From Prillingera fragicola (lineage: Eukaryota > Basidiomycota > Tremellomycetes > Trichosporonales > Trichosporonaceae), in the NCBI GenBank assembly GCA_002335605.1, contig BEDY01000003.1, positions 1 to 64,000 on the forward strand: a stretch of 64,000 nt of DNA. The letters are read 5' to 3'. Below, one piece after another: positions 31,370-42,973 of this stretch (position 1 is its first letter; every line of letters starts with the position of its first letter). The notes beneath the pieces were generated by a model. That model was given only the letters and a program-made list of their open reading frames with translations. It was not told the DNA's origin and did not search any database. Made by a program: the position numbers and the translations under genes.

Positions 31370-32814
31370 GCTGGCTCTCTATCAGCAAAACACATTAGCA
31401 CACATCAATAAAATTCTCCAGGGTCAACGCTGTCGCCAGTTCCGGCGAGGCGTTGAGTTGTAAAATTCATACATAGCATAGGGGTTACTATAGGCGAACA
31501 TGCACGTCTAGCACCTACAAAACGTACTCGACGCTGTCACTGACTTGGTTACTCTTCATTGCCCGCTACTAATTCTTCCCACGGTTCTCAAATCTGCGCT
31601 TGCCGCGCAGGGCTTCTGGTGTACAGCCTGTCCAACTCTTCGGTCCAACCTCTTGGCGTCCCTCGTGAGCCCAAAATGGCCTTGACCACACGATCCAAGC
31701 GGGGAGCCATGCGGATCCCGGTGATCAGGCGTCCGTGTCGAACAATGGGGAGAACCAGACGACGGCTGTCAGCCTCTGCGCAGTGCCAAGCGCCACTAGT
31801 AGCGTGCCACCTGCCACAGTGGGGTGCGCGGCCGGGCGGACTTGCCTGAAATGAAACGCGTGGGCCGACCCACTCGACGCAAATTGTCAACACGACCCAC
31901 CACCCATACGCGGCCCACTTCCGTCGTCGTTCAGCAAGAGTGGGTTGACCGGTGTACCTGGAATCGCTGGATGCGAAAGTCTATTCACTTGAACGTATCG
32001 ACGTGCGGAGGAGGAGCGGCGGAAAGCCGGTCCAGGCCAAGATCTCTTGGAACCGACCTAACGACAATCTGGGTGCGTGCCTGCCAAGTTTATTCAGAAT
32101 AGAGTGGGGTCGGCCCTCCCGCTGGCGGCAAGCACCGATGTACATGCACGTGGGCGTCATACTTCTTCACACATGCTCACTGCGCCAGTCGCAGAAATGA
32201 GTGCAGCCAAGAAACGGAGCCGGTCTTTCGCCCAAACAGACGAAAATGAGCCGATCCAGCCGCTGTATCCCCGCAAAAGCCGTCGATTGCAGCTGGAGAT
32301 GTGGAGGAGTGGAGCACCGGTGCGACCGGTACAGCAGTGAGTTCGGCACGGGTGGTGGTGACTGACTGCTTCGCGTATGTCGTGCCCAGCATGACTTGGG
32401 ACCATCAGAGAAGTTTGAGAAGCATGCAGCTGCTGCAGCGAGCGAGTGAGAGAGAGCATAAGTGTGAGCGAGAGCAAAGTGTTCTCGTCAGCGACGGTGA
32501 TGACACCAGCCACTCTTGCGCCCTAAGCATCCGCGTGTGTGTGATCAGCGGTGTGTGACACAGATCGGCCTCGCTGATCCCCCGCGCCCCTGGCTCAAGA
32601 GTTTCTGGGCGCGTCAACGTTGGCAGCGTTGAAGCTATTCCAAGTGGTGAGCAGGACAAGGTGTGATGGTGTCGGAGCATTCCTCGGCGATCAGCACCTC
32701 GGTGTAAAGACGAGCCGAGCTGGGAGCAGCGTCAGGTCATGGTCGAGCCCACCACATCTCTTCCATCCATCCATCTATCCGTCATCTACCACCTAGCGTA
32801 CGCATCCATCCACC
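31370..32814. other. Intergenic region, no gene seen
   Basis: 1.4 kb between the ACS transporter and the second HSL esterase. Reading frames are short. The part from about 32400 has GA/GAG-rich low complexity. The final 60 bp (CCATCCATC repeats) are a likely leader for the esterase. Confidence 0.5.
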
Positions 32815-33929
32815 ATGGTCTATCTCGAGCCCTACGACGTCGAATTCGCCCCAAACCTGCGGGTATGCTACAAACCCATGCAAGGCGTCGCAAACGGTGG
32901 CTGCTTCATGGACGTCTACACGCCTGAGAACGCATCCGGTCCTGTGCCTCTAGCAATGTAGGCCCATACGTCGTGCTTTGCAACTCACGTCCCAGTTATC
33001 TGCATGGCGGCGCGTTCATCCTCGGTGGCTCCAGTTCCATTCCGTACCGCCAGGTGCGCTGGCTGCACGAACATGGTGTGGCCGTTGCGAGCTTGGAGTA
33101 CCGCTTGCTCCCACAGTACGTCTCGTCATCCAGCCAGGCTAACCCGCAGCGTCGACCTGCCAGCTATTCGCAGCGATATTCTCGATGCGTACCGCTACGT
33201 CCAAACCGACCTCAACGAGGCTCTCACAGCCGCATCCCTCCCAACAATCGACCCATCGCGGGTATCTGGCTGGGGCGCAAGCGCAGGCGGCACGGCCGTG
33301 ATCCTCTTCGCAGCAGACGTGCTCGCCGCCAGCCTGCCGCCTCTGCGGGCGATAGTCCCAGTCTATCCCCTCGCAGACTTTGAGTACCACCAAGATCCTC
33401 GCCCCAGGGCAGACTTTGATGCTCTCTGCGCGTCCGACACCGCCCTTGACGCAGCGTACAAGTTTCTCATGCAGGGCGAGTGTGGAACGACACAGTTGTG
33501 GATCCCGGCCGGTGAAACCATGACGCCTGTTCACGCTGCGCGCCGCAAGCTGACCGACTCTGTATGTCTGCGCGCATGCGGCTTGTGCTGACGGACCAGG
33601 TTATGGGTAACGGCCTTCTCATCCCGCTCCTCGTGGGGGCCCCGCCGTTCGCCAGCTCCTCACCTCTCCGCGCCCTCACGTCCGACTTTCCTCCCACCTA
33701 CGTACTCACCGCGACCGCCGACGAGCTCATCTCGCCAAAGCAGAGCTATGCAGTGGTTGAAAAGCTCAAGGCGTTCGGTGTGGACGCCGTGGCGGGCGAG
33801 GCAAAGGGAATGGGCCACGGCCCAGCAGAGGTCCACCAAGTCAACGGCTCCTGGCCTGCGGGTGTGGATTGGTGGGAGACGGCCGTTGAGCCGAGTCTGC
33901 AGTTTGCGCTCAAGTATCTTAAAGCATAG
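32815..33929 (+). CDS. HSL-family esterase, paralogue of the gene at 9048-10312
   Basis: Exons 32815-32957, 32996-33115, 33150-33561 and 33600-33929 (introns 38, 34 and 38 nt) give 334 aa. The oxyanion motif HGGAF is at 51-55; the nucleophile elbow GWGASAGG places Ser132; the acid is likely in TATADELIS and the late His in KGMGHGP. The N-terminus (APNLRVCYKPMQGVANGGCFMDVY) matches the paralogue's FAPDLRVCFKPIKGVQNGGCFLDVF, and all three introns fall at the same codons and phases. It lacks ~40 residues in the cap region relative to the paralogue. No signal peptide. Substrate unknown. Confidence 0.88.
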
Positions 33930-35313
33930 GTCATGCATAATATAGTCTAGCTACGTACGCTGCATGCCAGCAGCAGAAAGTGGGTCGCCTGGTGGGTCGG
34001 CGTATTTCGGGAGTGGGTTCGGCGACTCGGCCCCGACTGCGTGAACAGCATACCGCCCCACTCGTCCTGACATCGAGACCGCGATCAGTCTTCTTGGACG
34101 ACTAGGTCATTCCCGTGAGCGGGTTAGTGGTCGTGGTCGAGGGTGGTCGATACGCTACTCCTACTCTACTCGCACCATTATGCACGGACGATCCGGTCAT
34201 GTTCTGGCCACATTACGCTTTGCTGGTGTGTGAGTGGCGAGAGCCGTCCTGACAGCAGGCGTTATGGGGAGTGGCTGGGTGTAATACGTACTTTACTGAG
34301 GATAAATCAACATCAAATGATGAGAGAAAGCTTGAGTGTGTGTCAGACAGGTTCGTTGTCGGACTGCATGAGCTTCAGAGTTGTCAGTCGTCACGTCCTC
34401 TCACCTGGCTAAACTACGCAGAGTTTATCCGAGTCCACCAGACTTCTCCTGCTTCGAGTTGGAACCATGTTGACGGCTTCACTCAAATCCAGAACAACTT
34501 GCTCAAGGATACGTCTCTTGCATATAACTGCTGTGCAAGATGTATGAAGATATGAGAACGGTGGAAGCTCATGGATAGTCGAAAGACCTGGGCCTGGTCC
34601 AGAAGACAACTCTAATTGGGGATTTTGCATGTGTTCTACCTGGCTTTGGGACCGATTGAGAGCGTCTTAACTTGGAAGAGAGCTCAAAGGCAATGTCAAT
34701 GGGCCTCTGAACTGCCACGTCGTTGGGAACTGGGAAGATTACGGACACTGTGGACAACCACGCGGCCAAGAAAGCCACAGAAATAATCAATTAATTAAAT
34801 GGAACATTGCCTGCTCGCACCAATGTGCATGCAACTTGGCATTGGAATATACGCAACCTGTTTATCTGGGTAAGGTGGGCCATGCTTGACGTGTTTGACC
34901 GAGCTCAGACGGCAGATACAAGGTAGAAATTCAGGCCTATGGTCTGCACTGCGCCATGGGCGACAGCACGATTCAGACTCTGAATGTGTGCGGTCAGTTG
35001 TTTTACCTGTGCTTTTTGGGCTATTCAACCTCAAAGACACCTTGCCACCTTTACGCAACACTTGCTCCTCAAGCAGCAGTAATCCCATGCCTGCGTCCAT
35101 ATGCATGCACGACAGCACTCCTGACCCACCACAGTGTCAATATTCTGTGGGGTGATGTACCGGGTTCTACTCATCCGAAAGCCGGTTTACGGCCATGTCC
35201 GACCGGTCACCATCCATAGCCGCCATCGTCTATCTTATATCTTTTTACTCTGACATCTGTCTCTCTGGCTCTGTCGCTCACTACACCCTCACTCACTCAA
35301 CTACTCACCTGCA
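33930..35313. other. Intergenic region, no gene seen
   Basis: 1.4 kb. Short frames only, with no recognisable domain, RNA gene or repeat. The last ~90 bp before 35314 are a CT-rich leader. Confidence 0.5.
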
Positions 35314-36810
35314 ATGCCTCCCCCCATTCCACCACCACCAAGTGTCTACCCACCGTACCGCGCACAAACCCACACTCCACACCAAGTCTCACCACCAGCA
35401 ACTCTTGGTCTCCTCCCACATCCCAACAACCCAGCCCCTCCTCAACCCAAACGCATCGCCCCAGCCCCCCTCCCACAAGGCTGGACACGAACCTACCACG
35501 CCATTCCGGCGGCCTACCCGCGCTTCCTCCGCGAGTCGCACGGCACGACCAAGCGCGGCGACCACCCCTACGGCGACGTCGCGCCGCGCGAGGGCGAGTC
35601 CAAGGCCGCACGCACTGCGCGGGTCAAGGCATGCGCAACCCAGGTCGCCGAGCGCCGCTACGCTGCAAGCCAATGGACACTTGACCAAGCCAAAGCAACC
35701 GCCCCACCAGGGTTGTTCCTCGCTGCCGAGCGATGGACGCGCGACACACCGAAGGGCGGGCACACAATAGTGTGCACGCACCCGAACGGCGCTCAGAAGG
35801 AACACTGGCATCCGGTGCTGCTGGACCTCATCACCCGCCCAGCCTCGGAAGGCTTTGTCTTTGGGACGACCCAGCCCCTCCCCTCCACTGCCGTCGAGAT
35901 TGACGACATCTGGCTCCTAGACGCCTGGAACCACGGCGAATCCCTAACCCTCAACGCGGGCCTGCTCGGCCCCGTCCAAGCCTGGGACGACGTCGCGCGC
36001 GACCTCTTGTCGTTTATCATCCACACCCTTCCCGCCGTCCACGCCCACACCCTTTCCGACGGCGCAACGACCCTCCCCTACCAGCTCCCGTGGACCTCTG
36101 AACGCTCTGCCCCCCCGCGCAAAGTCATAGGATTCGGCGGCTCCTACGGCGGCGTAGGCCACCTCCTCGCCGCCGCCCAACGGCCAGACATCTACACGGC
36201 CCTCTGGGTCGCCGACCCGATGTGTCCCCCGCGCAGCGTGCCCTACAAGGAGTACAAGCAGCAAGGCCTCGACAAGTCGTTTGTGCGCACCACCGCAGCC
36301 CTCAAGCGGCGCGACGTCTTCCCCTCGCGCGCGTCCGCGAGGGAGAGCTGGAGCGCCATCCCCCTCTTCGCAGCCTTTGACCAGACAACCTACGACCTGA
36401 CGATAAACTACGCGCTCACACCCGTCGACCCGGCCCACTCGCCAGACGACGACACCGTGCCCGTCACGCTCGCCACGCCGGCGTGGGCCGAGAGCTCCAA
36501 CTTCACCGAGCCCTTTGCGCCCGGGCGGTGCTGGGACGTCTTGCCTTGTGTGCGGATCCCGGTGGGGTTCTGCATGGCCCGCGATAACACGAGGACGTTT
36601 GGCGACGACGTCACGCGCGAGCTCGTGTGGCGTGCGCCGCGGAGTCGGAACGAGAGGATGGTCGATGCTGATCACTTGATCGTGCAGGAGAAACCGGCTG
36701 CTGCGGCGGAGAGTGCGTACAGGTTTTTGGCAACACTCGGGGCTGGATGCTGGGGGGAGAGGGAGGAGATTCTGGCAAGTTATGAGGAGAGGGATAAGGC
36801 TAGGTTGTAG
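35314..36810 (+). CDS. Alpha/beta hydrolase, LPX1/MpaH-like
   Basis: Intronless, 498 aa. A proline-rich N-terminus of about 50 residues precedes GWTRTYHAIPAAYPR. The alpha/beta-hydrolase core has a strand-turn EKHWHP-type region (EHWHPVLLDLI), DIWLLDAWNHGES and the nucleophile elbow GFGGSYGG, then HLLAAAQRPDIYTALWVADPM. The layout recalls the peroxisomal lipase LPX1 and MpaH-type acyl hydrolases of fungal secondary metabolism. A late DADHLIVQEKP likely provides the catalytic His. The C-terminus KARL is not a clear PTS1. No signal peptide. Role not assignable from context. Confidence 0.78.
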   Translation: MPPPIPPPPSVYPPYRAQTHTPHQVSPPATLGLLPHPNNPAPPQPKRIAPAPLPQGWTRTYHAIPAAYPRFLRESHGTTKRGDHPYGDVAPREGESKAARTARVKACATQVAERRYAASQWTLDQAKATAPPGLFLAAERWTRDTPKGGHTIVCTHPNGAQKEHWHPVLLDLITRPASEGFVFGTTQPLPSTAVEIDDIWLLDAWNHGESLTLNAGLLGPVQAWDDVARDLLSFIIHTLPAVHAHTLSDGATTLPYQLPWTSERSAPPRKVIGFGGSYGGVGHLLAAAQRPDIYTALWVADPMCPPRSVPYKEYKQQGLDKSFVRTTAALKRRDVFPSRASARESWSAIPLFAAFDQTTYDLTINYALTPVDPAHSPDDDTVPVTLATPAWAESSNFTEPFAPGRCWDVLPCVRIPVGFCMARDNTRTFGDDVTRELVWRAPRSRNERMVDADHLIVQEKPAAAAESAYRFLATLGAGCWGEREEILASYEERDKARL

Positions 36811-38662
36811 TCGCGAGGCTTGTAGGACAATCGAGAGCAGCTTGCAAGGCCGGATGAAAGGCATTAGCAGCGGTACACAGGACACAGTGTCACTGGGCTG
36901 GACTCGGTCAATGGTATTGCTGGTTGTGCTGCCAGCTTTATCAACGGATATCCACATAATGTTTAAGCTCGCCGCGGCCGTGGAAGATTTAGTGCCTGAG
37001 CCTTCCAACCTTGTTCACGAGCAAGCACCCGCAGCGACAAGGTTAACCAGGCCATGCAGTTGGGGTTGGGGCTTTTAGAACGCACAGTCCCTGGAGCGAG
37101 GGACGTACACGTTGCTGCTCTGGCCCAGTCTGTACCCACCCGCACACCTCTGCTACTATGGCTTGAGTTCCATCAGGTGAATAGCAGCATTAGTAATCCG
37201 GCGGCCGGTGGTGGGCATCTCTCGGTCCCGCAAGCACGCCGAGCCATGGTCAGTTGCGTGCTTTGGTGCTTTTGTTACTCTGTGTTGCGGGACGATGCTT
37301 CCCACGACTCATGAATAGTTGTGGCTTTACGGGCCGCGGAGAGGTTGTATGGGGCGTTGAATGAGGCGTGCTGTTTGCCCTATCGTCTTTATCATTTCAT
37401 TACATGAACTACTTTTACTGCGACGGGTAGGCAGTCTGTGAACCTACACGTGTATGGACCAGGACAGCTCTATGCACAGAAGGCAGACGCCTCGAACCTT
37501 TTTGATGCTGAATGCTGAACGTGGGTGTATGCAAGAGAGTAAACAAGGGTCGGGTGCAGGAGACCAGAGAGTAGTCCTGATGTCTTTCATGTGCCGACTG
37601 TAGAGATCGACTTGCGACGTTGGCCCAGCCCAGCCAGCGGAGGGTGCCGCCGCTCTTTGCTTTGGTATCGTCGTGACATCCTCGTGTGCACTGGAAACGC
37701 ACTACCCTGTCTGCTCCTGGCGAGTATGTTCTCATGCAGAGGGAGCTCCCTGCTGCTGCTTTTGGCCCAAGTATAAGGGAGGGGCGGTCACCGGGGAATG
37801 AAAAAAAGAGCGGGACACCTTTACCACGTCTGGCCCTTTTTTTTTTTTCTTCCTATCCTCCTATCCTCCTGCTGCTCTGCAGCTCTGGAGACGATATCTG
37901 TAGTCAAGGCACAGGTAAACTGATACGGAGCTCGGCATGCTGCCCTGTCGATCTTGCGCCGATTACCCAACAAAGCGCTCATCCACGACTGCCAGTAGTC
38001 ACCCACCTCCTGCGGCGTCATGGCATCAGCCCTGAGATGTTGTCGTGTTCCGCTCTCTTGCTGCTGCTGCTGCTGCTCACTGCGCTCCCTGGACCCGCAT
38101 TATCGGGATTGTTCCAGCCCACACCTAATGACACTCACACTCGATCCCTCTCCACGAGTATGGTGCAAGGACCCGAGCTACCACCGAGTACGAGCTCTGC
38201 CAGAGATCCACACCCTGATTCCAGGACTGACCGCCCGCATCATGCATCTCTTCACAACCTTCAGCAGCCACCCCCGCAGGCGCGATTACTGCGGCAGCTC
38301 TTGCGGCGCACCACTTTAACTTTGCCCACATCCGCGGGACAAAGACTGAGGGCTGCCCCTGTATCTGCATGCGCAGAGCGCGGGAGGAAGCCGCCTCCGA
38401 CACTGATGGCTCATATACGCGCTCCCCATCAATGGGCGATCGTACCGTAATAACAAAGCTGCATGGCCCCCTCACCTCCCGAGGCCTCTCCCTGCAGTGT
38501 TGTGTCGGTCGTGATGGAGCGAGAATGTGCAGATAGAACAAGTTTAACGTGAAGAAGCAGTGCGTGTTGGTGTTACAAAGCTCACAGTCATTCCCATAAA
38601 CCTCACTGCTTTGTACGTTCGCTCGCTCGCCACTCGCTCCGTGCTCGTTGGTCTCGCAAACA
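36811..38662. other. Intergenic region, no gene seen
   Basis: 1.85 kb. Contains a T-tract (37838-37849) and a CTG microsatellite (about 38059-38078), which generates serine/leucine-rich spurious frames. No frame here has a recognisable domain. Confidence 0.5.
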
Positions 38663-40985
38663 ATGTCGGGGTCTGCTATCTCTCCGGCGTCCTCAATCAA
38701 GCAGCCTCAGGCAGCTGCCCAGGCTTCATCATCCCTCTCCCACCCCCAGCCAATGGTACCCGCCATCGAGGTACACGTACCTCTGGCCATGGTCCCTACT
38801 CCTCCTACGCCGGCGGCCAGCTACCCTCCTTCTCCCACCCCTTCATCGCCTACTCTACCCTCTTCACCGCTTCCTGCCGCTACAACAGGTGTACTCCCCA
38901 ACGCCGCCCCGGTCCCCACCCAGCAGCTTCCGCAGCAGATGGAGCACCTCGAACTCGACGAACTCTCCACTGCTGCACGCCCAGAGTCAGCAGTCTTCCC
39001 CGAGGAAGACGAGCATTCTGCTCCATTACCACCCCAGCCCAAGCCGTCACCACCACGCGCCGAACGCGCCCTCAAACACGCACATACACGCTCTTCCTTC
39101 CTGCCCAAATCGCGTGGCGGTGACCACGCACCCGTGGGCTTCAAAGCCCCGGCCAGCATGGGCAGCCCCGAGATGACCAAGAACATCTCGGTCTGGGAAG
39201 AGGACGAAGAGGACGCCGTGTCTGCAAAGCTCACCACGGCCGAAGTGCGCGCCGCGGCAGAGTACGAGGTGATCGACAAGGACGGGCGGCCTGTTCGCCT
39301 CGGCGACCTGCTGCCCGAGACCGAGGAGCCCGAGGACGAAAAGATGCATGGCAGCGCGCCGCTGGGCCCGTCGACTACGCGCAGCACTGCTGCAAGGAGC
39401 GCGACGCGGCTCCCCCGCGAACCGGGGCCGCTCAAGACTGTGCTCCTGTTTATCCGTTTCTTCTGGTGCGGCCAGTGCCAAGACTACATGATGGCGTCTG
39501 TTGCCAAGCTCGACAAGGAAGCGCTGGCCGCTGCGCGCGTGCGTGTTGTTGTCATCGGAAACGGAAGCTGGAGGATTATCAAGCGATACAAGCAGATCAT
39601 GGGGTGTGAGGACGTCGAGGTCTATGTCGACCCGGGACCGCACAACCTGTACAAGTGGTTTGGGTGAGTGCCTGCATGCCGGCAAGATAACAGACACACG
39701 GTAGTTGGTCGTCAGCCGCTGCTGTGGCGTCGTTCAATCGACGCTACTCGTTATCGCCCGCGAGCAACACGCGCTGACAAACCAGCCTCACAAAGTACAC
39801 CAAAATGGGCGACCCGCCAAAGGGCTTTGAAAAGCCAGAGTATCACGTTCACAGCTTTCTGTACCAGACCGTTGTCGGCGTAGGCGTGAGTACTTGTTCT
39901 TGACTGGCATGCTTGGGAAGCTTTGGTGGGCCAAGACAGTGGGAGCAGGAGATTTTCGCCTCCCCGCTATTGTTCCAACCGAGCCGCTTCCCGCCTTCTC
40001 TCTCTCTCTCTCTCTTTGTTCTATACGGACATGGCCGCAATGCCTTCCCGCAGCCGTGTTCGCCACCCAAACACTCCCACATTCCATGCATGCGCCACAA
40101 TGCACACGTACTAACACCAACAACAGAAGGGTATCTTCAAGATGCCACTGGCCAACCCGGGGCCCATGACCCAGCTCGGCGGCGAGTTTGTCATGGGTCC
40201 AGGATACAAGTGCGAGTGGGCCCACAGGATGACGCACAAGTTTGGTAAGTAATGATCAATCAGTGTCACCTGGATGTGGTGGGAATGGAATGGAAGATGG
40301 AGCGGGTGCCGTGGCGTTGGAAAGAGTGCAGTGGCGCGCGCCACATTGCCACTGCCGCCGCTCCGTCTACACCCGCATACGTCTCCACATCGATGCATGC
40401 CAGAACCCAGCTGACACCGCAGACCACGTCGAAGCCGCGGACGTCGTCCGCCTCGCCGGCGTCGCCAACCCTCTCCGGGCAGACGCGCTCGACGGCCCCG
40501 GTCCCTTGTGCGAGACATCGTCGACGGGCTCGGAACGGTCGCGCGCGATCGCGGCCCTCGAAAAGGAGATGCACGAGTGGCGCGTCAAGCGCGAGGCAGT
40601 CATGGAGAAGATTCGTGCTCGGCGCGCGAAAAAGCTCGCAGCGAAAAAGGCAAAGGGCCTCGCCGCTTCCAATGAGGGGTCCGAGGCGTCCCTGCCGCTT
40701 GAAGGGGATGGGCGCCCGCGCCGCGTCTCGGCCGAGGAGTTTGACCTCGAGCACGACCGCGACGGGGCCTACTCTGACGACGACGACGACGCGAGCGGTG
40801 TCCGCACGCCGCAGCATTACCCGGCTGCGCACGGCGAGGGTCTGCCGCCGCCGCACACGCCCAAGGGACGCGTGAGGAGGACTCGGTCGGGGAATACCAT
40901 TGGCGCCGGGGTGATGGCCAGTCCACACACTCCGCACTCGACGCATAGTGCGCACAGCGTGCACAGTGTCGGGCAGGCGTTCTGA
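38663..40985 (+). CDS. Peroxiredoxin-like-fold (AhpC/TSA_2) protein with disordered ends
   Basis: Exons 38663-39663, 39786-39885, 40127-40244 and 40423-40985 (introns 122, 241 and 178 nt, longer than elsewhere in the window) give 593 aa. The first ~230 residues are Pro/Ser-rich and acidic, probably disordered. The core begins PLKTVLLFIRFFWCGQCQDYM, with a CxxC at Cys269/Cys272. It continues VVVIGNGSWRIIKRYKQIMGCEDVEVYVDP, matching the FAM213/AhpC-TSA_2 thioredoxin-like fold. A basic coiled segment (KEMHEWRVKREAVMEKIRARRAKKLAAKK) and an acidic, TP/SP-rich tail follow, suggesting phosphorylation. Family members are common in basidiomycetes; redox activity is inferred from the CxxC. Confidence 0.83.
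39996..40016. repeat. CT microsatellite in an intron
   Basis: A run of about ten CT dinucleotides in the 241-nt second intron of the peroxiredoxin-like gene. Confidence 0.7.
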
Positions 40986-41146
40986 GCGTGCAAAGAGTTA
41001 GGAAGCGGCGTCTATACATAATTGTACTGGGTGTATTGGGCTTTGGTCAACTGTTTTAGGGATATGGTCTGGCGCAACATACATATGCGCGTTGTACACA
41101 GCATGCAAAAGGCATCTGGCATACTGGGTCGTCGAGTGAGTGATCA

Positions 41147-41275
41147 GAGTGTTCACGAGCGCCAACAAGTCGTCTCAAAGTAGTGCATTCATTTGAACCC
41201 TAATGTGTCGTGGAGCGAGTGTTCACGAGCGCCAACAGGTCGTCTCAAAATCCTGCATTCACTGAACCCTACAGA
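41147..41275. repeat. Tandem duplication of about 70 bp
   Basis: Two units starting GAGTGTTCACGAGCGCCAAC at 41147 and 41217 (period 70), with diverged, shorter second copy. It lies between the 3' ends of the peroxiredoxin-like gene and the sugar transporter, so it may affect 3' processing of either; that is speculative. Confidence 0.82.
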
Positions 41276-41304
41276 CCGCTTCACTGCGCCTCCAGTTGGC
41301 CTAC

Positions 41305-42973
41305 CTAGACACGCTCCACAGTCCGCTCAACATCCTCGCGCTCCTCCAGCGCCTTCTCAACCTCGGTAACGTGGCCCTTAAACTTCCTAAGCGGGACGCG
41401 CGTCTCGAACATTTCATTGATCTCGGCAGGAGTACGCCTGGCGACCTCGGGAATGATAAACCAGCCAATGACACAGACAACCGCGCCAGTGCCCGCAAAG
41501 AAGAATCCAGTCTTGACTCCCCAGACGGGACCGCCGTGGCCAGTCCCCTTGAGCATGAGCGGGACGGTGAACGAGAACATGATCGCGACGAGGTTGGTGA
41601 TTGCCAGGCCCCATGCGGCCGTGCGCGCGCGGAGGTGCTGGGCAGGAATCTCGGAGAGGAAGGCGTAGCCGATTGCACTGGCGCCAGTGCAGGTAAAGAT
41701 GGCGATGCAGGCAAAGAAGATGAGGAGGGCGCCGAGCTGCGGCGACTCGTAGTCAAAGCATCCGACAATGCCGAGGCAGAGGACAGCGACCGTGCACACC
41801 ATGTACGGGTAGACGGTGAGTGGGCGGCGGCCCCACGAGTCCGTGGTCGAGGAAAGATGAGGCACGAGATGAGCTGGACGCAGGCGAGAATGACGGTGAC
41901 CTGGAAGGGCTTGGTGTTGCCCGCGAGCTGGAAAAAGTAGGTCGAGTACGAGTTGAAGACGGCGAGTCCGACAAACTGCTGCATGAGCTTGGGCCAGAGA
42001 GCGATCAAGAGACGTTTGCCGTCGGTGCCGTAGAAAATGTGCCAGATCGAGCCCGTGCCCTTGTTGGCGGTGACGCGGGATTCCTCCTCGACGGTCGCCA
42101 GCATGATGCCAATCTCCTCGGCAACGTTGTAGCCCTCGACGTGGCCGTTGTGGCGGACAAGAATCTTCTCGGCGTCGGCGATGCGGCCCTTGGAGACCAG
42201 CCACCAGGGACTCTCGGGGATCCAGATGTAGATGACCAAAGCGATAGCGATCATGGCCCACTGGGTGTACACGGCGACCTTCCACTCCATGGGGTGGGTA
42301 CGGTTGAGCTCGTTGAGGGCAACTGGCGCCATGAGCTGTCCGATGACAAACCAGAACGAGTAGATGTTGATGAGGAAGCCACGGAGCTGGGTGGGCGAGT
42401 GTTCGGAGATGTACAGCGGGAGGGTGGCCTGGAGGGAGCCAACACCCATGCCGGCAAAGAGCTTGGCAATGAGCCAGACATACCAGTGGGTCGTGACACA
42501 CTCGATGACAACAGACTGTTGTTAGCGACTGCTTGGAGACTCTGTAGACTCACCACGGCGCAAATCAACCACACAATGTAAAGAGCCTTCTTGCGACCCA
42601 GCCTGTCACTGGCAAACTGAATGAGCACCTGGCCAATAACCTGGCCAGTACTCTGAATACCACCCCAGGCCGAGACGTAAGGCCCATTGATGGCTTTTTC
42701 GTTCGGCCCAGTCATGAGCGCAATGAAGCCCTTGTTGGCCACAATCGAGCCGTTCAGGTTGATCTGGTATCCGTCCAGCGAAGCCGAGAACGCCGCAGCC
42801 ATGCACACAAGAGACACTTTCTTGTATGCAATGGCGGCCTGCCAGACGCTCATCTTGTCGAGCTGGCTCATCATGAGCTTGGGCTGCGCGGCGTGCTTTT
42901 CGTCAGCCGTCTCGGCGCGCCCGAGCGTGTCGAGCGCGTCGACATGCTGGGTCACTTGCTTTGGCTCGGCCAT
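41305..42973 (-). CDS. MFS sugar transporter with an apparent 1-nt frameshift
   Basis: Sugar-porter family importer (hexose, disaccharide or glucoside). Exon 1 42973-42554, intron 42516-42553 (38 nt), exon 2 42515-41305. The N-terminal half has GYQINLNGSIVANKGF, SDRLGRKKAL and PESPWWLVSKGR, the sugar-porter signature. After ISCLIF the frame breaks near 41851-41857. The other frame carries on with STTDSWGRRPLTVYPYM, six further membrane segments, PEVARRTPAEINEMFE and a stop at 41305. Adding one base would give about 543 aa of full family length, and no GT-AG intron can explain the shift. Either a sequencing error near GGAAAG or a recent inactivating deletion; both halves are otherwise intact. 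Divergent from the GH79 gene. Confidence 0.82.

Noticed and set aside
37686..38450. 254-codon plus-strand frame
   Set aside because: Crosses a T-tract and a CTG microsatellite and is low in complexity, with no recognisable motif.
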